DNA from: Chitinophaga polysaccharea
GTDB lineage: Bacteria; Bacteroidota; Bacteroidia; Chitinophagales; Chitinophagaceae
Assembly (NCBI RefSeq): GCF_007829335.1
Contig: NZ_VIWO01000001.1
Location: 372,001-436,000 of the forward strand
DNA: 64,000 nt
Reading direction: 5' to 3'
Below, one piece after another: positions 8,596-18,302 of the stretch. The notes beneath the pieces are model-generated. The model had not been told where the DNA came from. It made no database searches and saw only the letters and a list, made by a program, of their open reading frames with translations. How positions within the stretch are numbered: position 1 is the first letter of the stretch; the number at the start of each line of letters is the position of its first letter. Both the position numbers and the translations under genes were made by a program.

Positions 8596-9054
8596 TTAAG
8601 CGTCGTTCTTTGCGATTTGTTCAAGTGCATCCTGGATTAATTCCGATTCGAAACCTCTTTGCAACAGGTATTGCATAGTTTTATACCGGCGTTTCATGGC
8701 TGTTTCATTGCGGAGCGACTGGTATTTCTTATCCGCGAGTTTTAACAGTACGGCGGCATAATCATCTGGATCTATCTCCTCCATTCCTTTCTTAATGCAA
8801 TAAGCCGATACCTGCTTCTGCTTTAGCTCCATCTGGATTTTCTTCCGGCCCCACTGCTTGATGCGAAACTTTCCGCCTGCATAGGCCCTGGCAAACCGCT
8901 CTTCGTTGAGGAAGTTTTCGGCTACCAGCTCCGCGATAGCTTCTTCTACCTCCTCTCCTCTTAGCCCCAGTTCCAGGCATTTATACCTGGTTTCCTGGTG
9001 ACTTCTCTCCTGGTAAGCACAAAACTGCCGGAGTTTTAATATGGCTGATAGCAT
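8596..9054 (-). CDS. recX: Regulatory protein RecX
   Basis: 152 residues made of repeated three-helix units. Recognisable are LRLRGEEV-like (here LGLRGEEVEEAIAEL, about 29-43), the ENFLNEERFARAYAGGKFRIKQWG block and the C-terminal YLLQRGFESELIQDAL. RecX binds RecA filaments and tunes recombination and the SOS response. It follows the UvrD/PcrA helicase gene by 41 bp on the same strand, so two recombination-control functions are next to each other; recA itself is not here. Confidence 0.88.
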   Translation of the reverse strand: MLSAILKLRQFCAYQERSHQETRYKCLELGLRGEEVEEAIAELVAENFLNEERFARAYAGGKFRIKQWGRKKIQMELKQKQVSAYCIKKGMEEIDPDDYAAVLLKLADKKYQSLRNETAMKRRYKTMQYLLQRGFESELIQDALEQIAKNDA

Positions 9055-9095
9055 GTAGCTGTTAGCTTTAAATGTAATTAACCCGCCTTACGCCA

Positions 9096-11429
9096 TTATT
9101 TCACAATTCTCAGCTTGGCATAATTCAGCATAATTTTCTTTTCGCCACCTCCTTTAGGGAACAGGATCGTAGCAATCCTGTTGTTCGGCGCGCCTTCCAT
9201 AGCAGTGATGGTACCAAAGCCAAACTTCTGGTGCTCTACCTGCATACCGGGCACCATACCAGCCGGATCATCCGGGGCAAAATCGGCGGAAGGCACATGG
9301 GTGGTAGCTCCGGAAAAAGTAGGCTTGGGCGCTGGCTTCTGTACCGGCTGCTGCTGTTGCTGGCCAGGCGTTTTCCGTTGCATGCGATCAAACATATTGC
9401 CGCTATTGCTCCAACCGGAAGTGTTACCACCGCCAAAAGCATTACGTACACTGCCTCCACCGGCATAACTGCGGTCTATAAATTTCTCCGGCATCTCTTC
9501 CAGGAAGCGGCTCGGCTCATTCTGTACCAGGTTACCGAAGCGGTAACGGCTGTTGGCATAAGTAAGCCACAAACGCGCCTTGGCACGGGTGATGGCTACA
9601 TAAAACAAACGCCTTTCTTCTTCCAGTTCCTCCCGGGTATTGATAGACATTCCACTGGGAAACAGGGTTTCTTCCAGTCCTACAGTAAATACTACCGGGA
9701 ACTCCAGCCCTTTGGCGGCGTGAATGGTCATCAGTTTCACCACATCGCTGTCTTCATCATTACCCTGGTCCGCATCGGTCAGCAGGGTAATTTGCTGCAG
9801 GTAGGAGCCCATGCTCTTATCCAGCAGTTCGCCTTCCTCATCAGGGGTTTCGGTAAATTCCTTGATAGAGTTCAGGAGTTCCTGCACGTTTTCATAACGG
9901 GCAAGCCCCTCCGTAGTTTTATCGTTAAAAAGTTCTTTTACCAGGTTGGTCGATTTGCCCACGGTCACCGCCACGTCGTAGGCATTATGCGTGGTCAGCA
10001 ATGCCTGGAAGCTCTTAATCATTACCACAAAAGCCTCAATTGCCTCTACTGTACCGCCTTTGAACCCAAATTCACGGGCTCTTTCCAGCACTTCCCACAT
10101 AGTAATGTTATGCTCATTACTCAGCACGATGGTTTTTTCGATCGTTGTTTTACCTATTCCACGTACCGGGTAATTAATTATCCGCTTTAAACTTTCCTCA
10201 TCACGGGTATTCATCGTAATACGGAGATAGGCCACGAAATCCTTGATTTCTTTACGCTGGTAGAAAGACAAGCCACCGAAAATGCGGTATGGGATGGCTT
10301 TACGGCGCAAGCTTTCCTCGAAGGAACGGCTCTGGGCATTGGTACGGTACAGGATTACAAAATCGCGGTTGTCGTAATGATTCCGCAACTTTTGTTCTGC
10401 AATAGTATCTGCCACAAATTTACCTTCCTCGTTATCTGTCATGGTGCGTACCAGCTTAATGGTATCGCCTTCCGTGTTATCTGTCCAGAGATTTTTCTCG
10501 ATCTGTCCTTTATTGTGGGCAATCACTTCATTGGCCACATTCAGGATGGACTTGGTACTACGGTAATTCTGTTCCAGTTTTACCACTTTCACATCGTCAT
10601 AGTCTTTTTCGAACTGGAGGATATTCTGAATAGTAGCACCGCGGAAGGAGTAGATACTTTGAGCATCATCTCCCACCACACAAATATTTTCATTGACAGC
10701 ACCCAGTAATTTGATGATTTCATACTGTGCAGGGTTGGTATCCTGGTACTCGTCAATCATGATATATTTAAACTTGTGCTGGTATTTATGCAGTACTTCC
10801 GGGAAGGATTTGAGCAGTACATACATTTTAAACAACAGGTCGTCAAAGTCCATCGCACCATTCTTGAAAGTACGTTTGGCGTACATATCATAAATTTTAC
10901 CGATCAGGGGCCGGTTGGCGCGCATATCTTCGGTTTGCACCAGGTTATCCATCAGGTATTCTTCCGGTGCCATCAGGCTGTTTTTGGCAGCGGAAATACG
11001 GTTATAAACGAAGCTGGGCTTATAGTGTTTATCATCGAGATTTAGCTCGTTGATAATTGTTTTGATTACGCTTTTGGCGTCGTCTGTATCATAAATGGTA
11101 AAATCGCTGGGATAACCAAGCCGGTGGGCCTCTCCACGCAGGAGGCGGGCAAATACCGAGTGAAAGGTACCGATGTAAAGATTACGGGCTTCGCTGCCAC
11201 CTAAAATCTTTTCCACACGCTCTTTCATTTCGCGGGCAGCCTTATTGGTAAAGGTGAGTGACAAAATATTAAACGCATCCACTCCATTCCGCATCAGGTG
11301 TGCAATCCGGGTGGTAAGCACCTTGGTTTTTCCCGAACCGGCGCCTGCTACAATCATCAAAGGGCCGTTGATATGTATTACTGCTTCCCGCTGTTGTTCG
11401 TTAAGCTCGTCTAAATAGTTTGCCTTCAT
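9096..11429 (-). CDS. ATP-dependent DNA helicase UvrD/PcrA (SF1A)
   Basis: About 777 residues. A 3'-5' helicase for repair and removal of replication or transcription blocks. Seen in order: Q motif LNEQQREAV, Walker A GAGSGKT, LTFTNKAAREM, Walker B DEYQDTNPAQYEI, QSIYSFRGA, QNYRST, TIHAAKGLEF and VAITRAKARLWL. A Gln/Pro-rich linker leads to a C-terminal Tudor-like domain (VEHQKFGFGTITAMEG), as in PcrA, where it contacts RNA polymerase. The reading frame is also open from a GTG at 11432, but the ATG at 11429 is the more likely start. recX follows downstream. Confidence 0.95.
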   Translation of the reverse strand: MKANYLDELNEQQREAVIHINGPLMIVAGAGSGKTKVLTTRIAHLMRNGVDAFNILSLTFTNKAAREMKERVEKILGGSEARNLYIGTFHSVFARLLRGEAHRLGYPSDFTIYDTDDAKSVIKTIINELNLDDKHYKPSFVYNRISAAKNSLMAPEEYLMDNLVQTEDMRANRPLIGKIYDMYAKRTFKNGAMDFDDLLFKMYVLLKSFPEVLHKYQHKFKYIMIDEYQDTNPAQYEIIKLLGAVNENICVVGDDAQSIYSFRGATIQNILQFEKDYDDVKVVKLEQNYRSTKSILNVANEVIAHNKGQIEKNLWTDNTEGDTIKLVRTMTDNEEGKFVADTIAEQKLRNHYDNRDFVILYRTNAQSRSFEESLRRKAIPYRIFGGLSFYQRKEIKDFVAYLRITMNTRDEESLKRIINYPVRGIGKTTIEKTIVLSNEHNITMWEVLERAREFGFKGGTVEAIEAFVVMIKSFQALLTTHNAYDVAVTVGKSTNLVKELFNDKTTEGLARYENVQELLNSIKEFTETPDEEGELLDKSMGSYLQQITLLTDADQGNDEDSDVVKLMTIHAAKGLEFPVVFTVGLEETLFPSGMSINTREELEEERRLFYVAITRAKARLWLTYANSRYRFGNLVQNEPSRFLEEMPEKFIDRSYAGGGSVRNAFGGGNTSGWSNSGNMFDRMQRKTPGQQQQQPVQKPAPKPTFSGATTHVPSADFAPDDPAGMVPGMQVEHQKFGFGTITAMEGAPNNRIATILFPKGGGEKKIMLNYAKLRIVK

Positions 11430-11558
11430 CACGACTGCTGTTTATATTTTATATATGTAGAAAGATACGTATTTCAGAAGGGTGTAAAAGTACGAAAAAG
11501 GAGCTAAGGAATAAACTGATAAATGGGGTTTTCACGTATCGATGTTAACTTTTCACAA

Positions 11559-11598
11559 AAACAGCGAAGAACAATTGGTTATTTGTTCTTCGCTGTTT
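11559..11598 (-). terminator. Intrinsic terminator of the desaturase gene
   Basis: A 16-bp inverted repeat (11559-11574 with 11583-11598) lies 26 bases past the desaturase stop; on the minus strand it is followed by a short T-rich run. Confidence 0.85.
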
Positions 11599-11623
11599 CC
11601 TGGTGACCGTTACTGGTCAATAT

Positions 11624-12703
11624 CTATGGCTTTGCACCTAATGCTTTCATAAAACGGAAATGAGACACTACTGCCCCTTGCATAGTAGGGATACAATTAT
11701 AGGGCAAATTGTGTTCTGCACATTTGGCCGCTACAATTTTACTGAGCGCCGGGTAATGTACATGGCTGATCCGAGGAAAAAGGTGATGCTCTACCTGGTA
11801 GTTCAGCCCCCCTAAAAACCAGGAAATCATTTTATGATCCGGGGCAAAATTGGAAGTGGTCTTTATCTGGTGAATAGCCCATTCGTTTTCAATAACTTTA
11901 GCATCATCTCCTACCGCTTCAAATTCAGTTTCTTCCACTACATGCGCCAATTGGAATACAATCGCGAGCGTAAAACCCATTACTGCATGCATAACTGCAA
12001 ATCCGGCCGCCCAGGCTTTCCAGCCCAGGAGCACGATAGGCAATACAATATAAAAGCCCACATACAAAACTTTACTCAGCCAGAACGTCATATGATCAGT
12101 TATTTTCATGGGTTGCAGGGGTGTTTTGTAGACTTTACGCCCCAGGTATTTCACAAAATCCATAATAAATACCCACGCGAAGGACGAAATAGCATATATC
12201 AATACCACATACAAGTGTTGAATACGATGCATGGGCACCCATTTCTGGGAGCTGCATTGCCGCATCAGCGGGCTTTTCGCGATATCGTCGTCCAGGCCAT
12301 CTACATTCGTGTAAGTATGATGAATAATATTGTGTTTCTGTTTCCAGATGAAGGCGTTGCCCCCCAGGGCATTGAGGGTAAGACCAAAAGTATCGTTCAC
12401 CCAGCTATTGGTAGAATAGCTGCCATGACAAGCGTCGTGCATAACATTAAACCCAATACTGGCGAGTACAAAGCCCAGGATGGCGCAGAAAGTCAGCGCA
12501 AGCAGGCCAGACATGGGAACGAACAAGACGATTAAATACAGGGCAATTGCCACGGGAATGAGAATGGCCGTTTTAAGATATAGCTTCCAGTTTCCTGTTT
12601 TTGCAATGTTGTTAGATTTGAAATGCTCTTCCACGGCAGATTTTAGCGCCGGGAAAAATAAAGCATTCTTGTTGTTGAAAGTAACTCTTGGCATAATAAG
12701 CAT
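11624..12703 (-). CDS. Membrane fatty-acid (acyl-lipid/acyl-CoA) desaturase
   Basis: 359 residues with two pairs of membrane helices and the three His boxes of the di-iron desaturases: HDACHG (89-94), HNIIHH (124-129) and QVEHH near residue 305. A glutamine in the third box is typical of front-end desaturases, but no cytochrome b5 domain is present. It should introduce a double bond into membrane fatty acids using O2 and an electron carrier, for example in cold adaptation. It is a single-gene unit with its own terminator. Codon 4 (MPRVTF) is an alternative start. Confidence 0.9.
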   Translation of the reverse strand: MLIMPRVTFNNKNALFFPALKSAVEEHFKSNNIAKTGNWKLYLKTAILIPVAIALYLIVLFVPMSGLLALTFCAILGFVLASIGFNVMHDACHGSYSTNSWVNDTFGLTLNALGGNAFIWKQKHNIIHHTYTNVDGLDDDIAKSPLMRQCSSQKWVPMHRIQHLYVVLIYAISSFAWVFIMDFVKYLGRKVYKTPLQPMKITDHMTFWLSKVLYVGFYIVLPIVLLGWKAWAAGFAVMHAVMGFTLAIVFQLAHVVEETEFEAVGDDAKVIENEWAIHQIKTTSNFAPDHKMISWFLGGLNYQVEHHLFPRISHVHYPALSKIVAAKCAEHNLPYNCIPTMQGAVVSHFRFMKALGAKP

Positions 12704-13064
12704 TGTTGAGCCGGCGTACAGTAATAGTAGGAAAGCTGCAGATGATTGATTTGTTCGCTAAGTAACGGTTTAAAACCGGTAGTTTGTATATTATTCTCCC
12801 CGGGAACCGATTATTTAACAAAGAATTGTGCTTATTGCCTGGAGCGTATTGAAAACAGGTAACAGAAATCTGCAAACCGGCGTGCAACAGATACGGCGCT
12901 TACCTGAAGGGAATTCAGACATGGGTACAACATAAGAATTGTTTAGGCTTACTAGGATTGTTCATAGCCCCATTAGCAGTGCTAATCATGGTATTGTTGA
13001 GGGTTGGCAGACTTCTGTTATCCAAAAGCCTGAATGGGTTTATTCATCCTGCCGCTTACGGCCA
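12704..13064. other. Intergenic region with two short palindromes
   Basis: No gene is visible. CGGTTT-A-AAACCG (12766-12778), about 60 bases upstream of the desaturase start, and ATTAGCA-G-TGCTAAT (12972-12986) are small dyads that could be regulator sites. Nothing else was recognised. Confidence 0.4.
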
Positions 13065-13565
13065 TTAATGCCTGGTAATACGCGTTTTCAGCATTTTACG
13101 GGCAAAATGAATCCGGCTTTTTACTGTTCCGAGGGGTTCATTGAGGATCGCAGCAATTTCATAATACTTGTAACCTTCGAAGTACAGCAGGAAAGGCTGT
13201 TTGAAGATTACAGGCAAGTTATACACCGCCATCTGTACATCTTTCACCCGTAGATCGGACTCTGCGAAATTTCCGATAGCGGAGGGCTGGTGGCTCAACA
13301 GGTAATCGCCTACCGCATTATCAAGCAACCGGTATTGCCGGTTACCGCGGCGGTAGTTATTTATAAAAATGTTCCGCATAATGGTGTAGAGCCAGGCGCG
13401 TATGTTAGTGCCAGCCAGATATTTGTCGCGATTAGATAACGCGCGGAACAGTGTTTCCTGGTAAAGGTCCTTGGCAGATTCCGAATCTTTTGTCAAGGTA
13501 ACTGCGTAGGGCCGCAGAAAATCGGCATTTCCAAGTAATAAACTATTGAATTCGGTGGATGACAT
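13065..13565 (-). CDS. RNA polymerase sigma factor, sigma-70 family (ECF-like)
   Basis: 166 residues from the ATG at 13565. Region 2 covers about 12-85 (DLYQETLFRALSNRDKY, then IRAWLYTIMRNIFINNYRR) and region 4 about 105-160, with the helix-turn-helix YYEIAAILNEPLGTVKSRIH. There is no region 3, as in ECF factors. The frame is open a further 44 codons upstream, but that extension is unlike the family, so I chose the internal ATG. No anti-sigma gene is adjacent; the neighbours are a desaturase and an HdeD-like protein, so its regulon cannot be guessed. Confidence 0.9.
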   Translation of the reverse strand: MSSTEFNSLLLGNADFLRPYAVTLTKDSESAKDLYQETLFRALSNRDKYLAGTNIRAWLYTIMRNIFINNYRRGNRQYRLLDNAVGDYLLSHQPSAIGNFAESDLRVKDVQMAVYNLPVIFKQPFLLYFEGYKYYEIAAILNEPLGTVKSRIHFARKMLKTRITRH

Positions 13566-13847
13566 AACGGTTAACTTTAAGTGATTCACAATTACTACAG
13601 TAACAGCCGTTAAACGGCGGGGGAGACAACATAAGGCAGCCTGGTAAACATCGGGCTCCCTCCGGTTTGCTACCGGCACCTGTGGCGCTTTATTCACAGG
13701 GCGGTATCAACACCCTGAAACAGCAAAACAGGTGCCTTAATCAGGTGTGGCGGTGATCATGAGGAATAGTTTTAGTTAAAAAATAAGTTTGCATATGGGG
13801 TATTTTAAATCGTAAACAGAGTATTAGATCTTCTATTTCTGTATTGT

Positions 13848-14384
13848 TCAACGCCTGCTACTACGAAGCCGGAACGACAATAAAATCAGCATTATTCCTG
13901 TAATCACCGCATAAATACCAAACACCCAGGTAAGCGTTACAGCGGCAGCTACTGGGTTTGCCACCAACAGCAGTCCAAAAAAAATTGTCAGCAAACCTCC
14001 TGTTATATACCATCCTTCTCCTGTAATCACCTTCCTCAGCCTAATAGCAATAATTAACTCAAACAAACCGGCCACCATGGCTCCAAATGCCACCAGGTAG
14101 ATAAGTGCTGCTCCCGTCGCAAACGGATTATAAAAAGTGAGGAAGCCTAATATTACACCCAGCAATCCCGAAAATAAGAATATGCTCCAATTTTCATTTG
14201 TCTTGCGCGCCGCGATCGCTCCCACTATTGCAAATAATCCACCGATGAAAAGATATGCACCGAAAAAGACAATCAATGTAGCAAAAGTGGCACCAGGCCA
14301 ACCTATTGCCAGTATCCCCAATATCAAAGCAAAAATCCCTCTTAACAAAAAAATCCACCAATAAGTGTTATAAAAGTCAGGCAT
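13848..14384 (-). CDS. HdeD-like membrane protein (DUF308)
   Basis: 178 residues with six hydrophobic segments in three repeated pairs, each containing a variant of LRGIFALILGILAIGWPG / GLLTIFFGLLLVANP. This internal repeat, the Trp-Pro-Gly turn and the length match HdeD, an inner-membrane protein linked to acid resistance in enterobacteria; in Bacteroidota its role is not established. It stands alone on the minus strand between the sigma factor and a 555-bp gap. Confidence 0.88.
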   Translation of the reverse strand: MPDFYNTYWWIFLLRGIFALILGILAIGWPGATFATLIVFFGAYLFIGGLFAIVGAIAARKTNENWSIFLFSGLLGVILGFLTFYNPFATGAALIYLVAFGAMVAGLFELIIAIRLRKVITGEGWYITGGLLTIFFGLLLVANPVAAAVTLTWVFGIYAVITGIMLILLSFRLRSSRR

Positions 14385-14939
14385 GCATTCACGGTTTAAG
14401 GTTTCACGATAGTAGCTGTTAAATGGCAGGGTTTATCAATTGTGCGCAATAAGCACTTTCCGTTTCAAGATGTTGAACAACCAGGAAATAATAACAAAGT
14501 TTTAGTAATGCATGTATTTAAGTGTTTTTGCAACAACATCGGTGTCTCATCATTACACATGGCTGCCTTATGGAGTAGTAGTGTTCTGAAATAAAGGCGG
14601 CACATGTCCTCATACTGGTAAGTTTATTGGTTACAGATAGCAGAACATCGCATAACAACACCCTACCAGCAATAGTATCCGCTTGATTCTATAAATACCG
14701 AATTGAACAACAACAGTTTAAAAAATTCGATGGGGGCCCGACTCTCAAAAAAAATGGTCTGATATGCTCACTTGCAAATCCCAACATTCCTTTTATGCAA
14801 ATCAAAAAAGACCAATGCATTAAATAATGATTGCTCTACACACAATTTAAAAAATTTTGTTAAAAAAAACAAAAACGTTTTTCCTTGCCCTGTAAGTCAA
14901 TACAGCAGCCAGCATATAGGGAGCTCAGCTATAATAAAG
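14385..14939. other. 555-bp gap without a recognised gene
   Basis: A/T-rich DNA between the HdeD-like and M28 peptidase genes. I see no convincing ORF, RNA fold or repeat. It should contain the promoter of the HdeD-like gene. Confidence 0.5.
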
Positions 14940-16472
14940 CTATCTTTCATGACGGTCTACTACCAACCGGTGTTCGCGGTTAGCAATATCCCAGGCGGTA
15001 TAAAAAACCAACTGTGCCCGTTTGGCGAGCAGGTCATAGTTGATTTTGTCTACCGTATCGGTAGGCGCATGGTAATCGGCATGCGTACCATTGAAGTAAA
15101 AAATGATGGGAATACGGTGTTGTGCAAACATATAGTGATCCGACCGGTAATAGAAGCCCTCAGGATCATTAGGATCATTGTATTTATAATCCAGTTTTAA
15201 ATGGGTGTAGGTATTGTTAGCCCGTTCATTAATAGGGCGTAAGGCCGAACTGAGCTTATTATCGCCAATAATATACAGGTAATTGGTATCTTTTTCATGT
15301 GCCGGATCTATGCGCCCTATCATGTCGATATTCAGATCGGTAACTGTTTGCTGCAACGGGTAGATGGGATGTTCGGTGTAGTACTGCGATCCGAGGAGAC
15401 CTTTTTCTTCGCCGGAAACAGTCATAAACACCATACTTCTGCGCGGGCCGTGACCGGCTTGCTTAGCCCGGGCGAAGGCGGCGGCTATCTCCAGTACTGC
15501 GCAGGTGCCGGAGCCGTCGTCGTCGGCGCCGTAAAAGATCTCGTCGCCCTGTTTGCCCAGGTGATCGTAATGCGCTGTCACGAAAACCAGCTCCTCTTTT
15601 TTATCGGTACCCTCCAGGTAAGCCAGTACATTGGATGGCTGGAAGATAGTGGCGGCTTTATCAAATACAATACGTACCGATGTTTTGATCAGGGAAGGCA
15701 CCTTAAGGCCCTTATCTATCTCCTCCAACAGGCGATCGTTACTATCTACGCCAATAATGGCAGCAGCAAGCGTGGGCGTTATGAAATACACATTGGGATG
15801 AGCGGTCGTATCTTTCTGAGCATAAAGCCCTGTCATGCGGATCTTCTGTTGATTCAATGACCGGTAACGGCCGGCAGACGGAGAAATCACCAGTATTGCT
15901 ACCGCTCCCCTGGCTTTAGCCGCTGCAACACGTTCGTCCAGGTTGCCTTTATCCCGGTACGCGCCGCGTTTTACCATTTCCCGGATCATCACTACCTGCC
16001 CTCTTACATCCAGGTTATGATAGTCATTGTATTCACCCGTCACAATTCCCTGATCCGCATATATTATCTGGGAGATGTTAATATCCTGGTTCTCCCCGGC
16101 GCGGAGATCGGAAAGAAAGTCCTGCCCATATAAAAAGGTGTTATTCCGGACGGTAATACTGCTATTTACCAGGCTATCGGAATATAAAGGATAGTACTGC
16201 TGCCACTGGCCATTAGCGCCTGGTTTAAGCCCTGCAGCAGCAAATTGACCAGCTATATACGCTGCTGCTCTTTCCTGCCCCGCTGTGGTGGTTTCCCGCC
16301 CTTCCATGCCTGGACCTGCAATAATATGCAGCTGCTTACTGAGCTTTTCCGCAGTAATGGTTTGACCATATTTTTCTGCGATGGGATTCTCTACCGGAGC
16401 AGGAGTGGTTTCTACCTGCGCCCGCACAGTAGCGAAAAGGAATAAGCAAATAACAGTAGCTGCAACCCTCAT
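14940..16472 (-). CDS. M28 family metallopeptidase with PA domain, secreted
   Basis: 510 residues. A signal peptide (residues 1-18, ending ATVRAQ) sends it to the periplasm or beyond. A PA-like insert (about 130-250) precedes the catalytic di-zinc domain: TAHYDHLG (His ligand), YGADDDGSGT (bridging Asp), SGEEKGLLGS (catalytic Glu and Glu ligand), NIDMIGR (Asp ligand) and a terminal His in YHAPTDT. M28 enzymes are aminopeptidases or carboxypeptidases, in Bacteroidota usually for scavenging peptides. It is preceded by its own gap and lies 127 bp downstream of rpiB, which has its own terminator. Confidence 0.92.
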   Translation of the reverse strand: MRVAATVICLFLFATVRAQVETTPAPVENPIAEKYGQTITAEKLSKQLHIIAGPGMEGRETTTAGQERAAAYIAGQFAAAGLKPGANGQWQQYYPLYSDSLVNSSITVRNNTFLYGQDFLSDLRAGENQDINISQIIYADQGIVTGEYNDYHNLDVRGQVVMIREMVKRGAYRDKGNLDERVAAAKARGAVAILVISPSAGRYRSLNQQKIRMTGLYAQKDTTAHPNVYFITPTLAAAIIGVDSNDRLLEEIDKGLKVPSLIKTSVRIVFDKAATIFQPSNVLAYLEGTDKKEELVFVTAHYDHLGKQGDEIFYGADDDGSGTCAVLEIAAAFARAKQAGHGPRRSMVFMTVSGEEKGLLGSQYYTEHPIYPLQQTVTDLNIDMIGRIDPAHEKDTNYLYIIGDNKLSSALRPINERANNTYTHLKLDYKYNDPNDPEGFYYRSDHYMFAQHRIPIIFYFNGTHADYHAPTDTVDKINYDLLAKRAQLVFYTAWDIANREHRLVVDRHER

Positions 16473-16513
16473 GAGGCACGATTTTATTGAACAATCACCT
16501 GGATACTAAATAA

Positions 16514-16540
16514 AAAGAGCCGGTTGGAAGCCGGCTCTTT
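16514..16540 (-). terminator. Intrinsic terminator downstream of rpiB
   Basis: A 10-bp stem (16514-16523 with 16531-16540) and 7-base loop lie 60 bases past the rpiB stop on the minus strand. Confidence 0.75.
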
Positions 16541-16599
16541 AATATTACTACATTTTCGTGTATTCGTTACAGTAAAAAATGATATATGGTGTTAAACCA

Positions 16600-17058
16600 T
16601 TACAGGCAGGCCATTTTGCGTACCCTGTCCTGGTGGCGGCCACCTTCGAAAGAGGTACCCATAAATACTTCCACCATTTGTGTAGCTACCGGAATATCTA
16701 CAAAACGGGCGGGTATACACAGCACATTGGCATTGTTATGAGAGCGTGCGAGCCTCGCGAGTTCTTCTCCCCAGCATATAGCTGCCCTGATGCCCTGATG
16801 CTTGTTGGCAGTGATAGCTACACCATTGGCACTGCCGCAAACCAGGATACCAAATGCCGCCTGTTCTCTTTCCACCGCAGTAGCTACCGGGTGTGCATAG
16901 TCGGGGTAATCCACAGAATCTTTAGAATAGGTACCATAATCTTTTACCTGCAGACCTTTGGATTCAAGGAAAGAAATTATCTCTTCTTTATACTCAAACC
17001 CTGCGTGATCTGAGCCAATTGCCACAGGCAGAGCAAGATTAAATATAGTATTTTCCAT
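16600..17058 (-). CDS. rpiB: Ribose-5-phosphate isomerase B
   Basis: 152 residues. RpiB interconverts ribose-5-phosphate and ribulose-5-phosphate in the pentose phosphate pathway. Diagnostic features are GSDHAGFEYKEEI (15-27), YPDYAHPVA, the active-site loop VCGSANGVAITANK with the catalytic Cys, and HNNANVLCIPAR. Length is typical (about 145-155). It follows tatC with a 30-bp gap on the same strand, so the two are probably co-transcribed despite unrelated roles. Confidence 0.95.
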   Translation of the reverse strand: MENTIFNLALPVAIGSDHAGFEYKEEIISFLESKGLQVKDYGTYSKDSVDYPDYAHPVATAVEREQAAFGILVCGSANGVAITANKHQGIRAAICWGEELARLARSHNNANVLCIPARFVDIPVATQMVEVFMGTSFEGGRHQDRVRKMACL

Positions 17059-17088
17059 TTCAGTTACTTTGTTTACAGTTATAGATAA

Positions 17089-17946
17089 TTAAGACCACTC
17101 TTCCACCTCTGTTTTAGCCAGTTTATCCTCACGATCTCTCATCGCCTTTTTGGATATAAAGATACTGATTTCATACAGACAGTATAAAGGCGCAAATACG
17201 ATCAGCTGATCTACCAGGTCGGGCGGGGTGATAATGGCTGCCAGGATCAGGATTACCACAATAGCATGGCGTCTGTAAGCCCGCAGAAAGTCCGGGGTAA
17301 GAATGCCAATTTTAGTGAGGAAAAACACCAGCACCGGCAATTCAAACAGTAATCCCATACCCAACACAATCTGCGTCATCAGGTCCATGTAATCATCTAT
17401 AAAAAACTGGTTAACAGCTTTTGTTGTTACGGTATAGGAAGCCAGGAAGTTAATGGTAAACGGCGCCATCAGAAAATAGGCAAAAGCGATACCCAGGAAG
17501 AACTGGAATGATACCCAGAAGATCACTCCCCTGGCGCCCCTCAATTCCCTTTCTTTTAACGCTGGTTTTACGAAACGCCAGAATTCCCAGAAGATGTATG
17601 GAAAGGCGCAAACAAAACCGATAATAAACGCCATTCTGAACTGCAACATAATCTGTCCTACCATTTTATAGTTCAGGAATGTCACCTTTACGGGCGTAAT
17701 ACAGAGCTGATTGCCCAGTCCTACCCAGTGTCCCAGCTTGCACAAGGCGATATAGGAAGGGAAGTCAGCGTTGGTAGGCCCGAAAATAACGTTGTCAATA
17801 ATTTCCTGGGTATAAACGAAGCCAAATATGCTGAATGCCACGAGTGCCAAAGCCGATCTGACGAGGTGCCACCTTAAATCTTCCAGGTGGTCGAAAAAAG
17901 ACATCTCTGCCTTGTCCTCATTACTTGAGAAAAATTTCTTTAACAT
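17089..17946 (-). CDS. tatC: Sec-independent protein translocase subunit TatC
   Basis: 285 residues with six membrane helices. TatC is the receptor for twin-arginine signal peptides in the inner membrane. Typical features are the N-terminal MSFFDHLEDLRWHLVRS (15-31), the FEFWRFVKPALKERELRG-like segment (here WEFWRFVKPALKERE) and the LVDQLIVFAPLYCLYE helix at the end. The loop after helix 1 is longer than in E. coli, as is usual in Bacteroidota. TatA is not adjacent. Confidence 0.95.
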   Translation of the reverse strand: MLKKFFSSNEDKAEMSFFDHLEDLRWHLVRSALALVAFSIFGFVYTQEIIDNVIFGPTNADFPSYIALCKLGHWVGLGNQLCITPVKVTFLNYKMVGQIMLQFRMAFIIGFVCAFPYIFWEFWRFVKPALKERELRGARGVIFWVSFQFFLGIAFAYFLMAPFTINFLASYTVTTKAVNQFFIDDYMDLMTQIVLGMGLLFELPVLVFFLTKIGILTPDFLRAYRRHAIVVILILAAIITPPDLVDQLIVFAPLYCLYEISIFISKKAMRDREDKLAKTEVEEWS

Positions 17947-18128
17947 ACTTTATATGATCGAACGATATTGAAAACTGTTTGCTATTAAGGATCACAAATA
18001 TAGCGGTTGGATACTACAAATTAGAGTAGCGCTGGCATTTTAATGCTGCTTTAAGTAATTGATCGGGTAAAATGTGAGAGAAAAAATAAAGGGAAGAAGG
18101 CAAAGGGAAAACAGAGGGAAAAGCAGGT

Positions 18129-18168
18129 AAAAAAAAAGAGCCAGCCCGAGAAGAATCAAGAGCCGGCC
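18129..18168 (-). terminator. Intrinsic terminator of the candidate sRNA
   Basis: In the minus-strand RNA, GGCCGGCUC and GGGCUGGCU can pair over 9 bp (three G-U pairs) around a 12-base loop, followed by C and nine U. Confidence 0.6.
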
Positions 18169-18298
18169 TTTCATCCATTGTTTGTTAACCCCAAAAAAGT
18201 TGAATTCGAGAATGTCTTTAGCTTCCAGTTAAACTACTTACCCAATTGATGGCAAGCGTTCAGTATAAGTAAGAATCTCTGGTTGCGTTTTATTTTGT
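18129..18298 (-). ncRNA. Candidate small RNA (promoter + terminator, no convincing ORF)
   Basis: On the minus strand a consensus promoter (18303-18332) is followed about 130 bases later by a hairpin and nine T residues (18168-18129), giving a transcript of about 170 bases. It lies between genes 18541-19812 and 17089-17946, neither of which it overlaps. No ORF with a plausible start fits inside; a 54-codon ORF from an ATG at about 18178 runs through the terminator and looks random. A short stem TACTTA/TAAGTA is visible. It could be an sRNA (6S-like in size) or an attenuated leader of tatC, whose start is 183 bases further on. No family was recognised. Confidence 0.45.
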
Positions 18299-18302
18299 AA
18301 TA

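Noticed and set aside
9231..10190. Long plus-strand ORF (319 codons) opposite the UvrD/PcrA gene
   Set aside because: It lies wholly inside a clear helicase gene on the other strand, and the translation has no family features and abnormal Cys/His composition; it is a shadow frame.
18129..18298. Firm call of 6S RNA
   Set aside because: Size fits, but I could not draw the long closing stem and open central bubble of 6S RNA; kept as an unnamed candidate.
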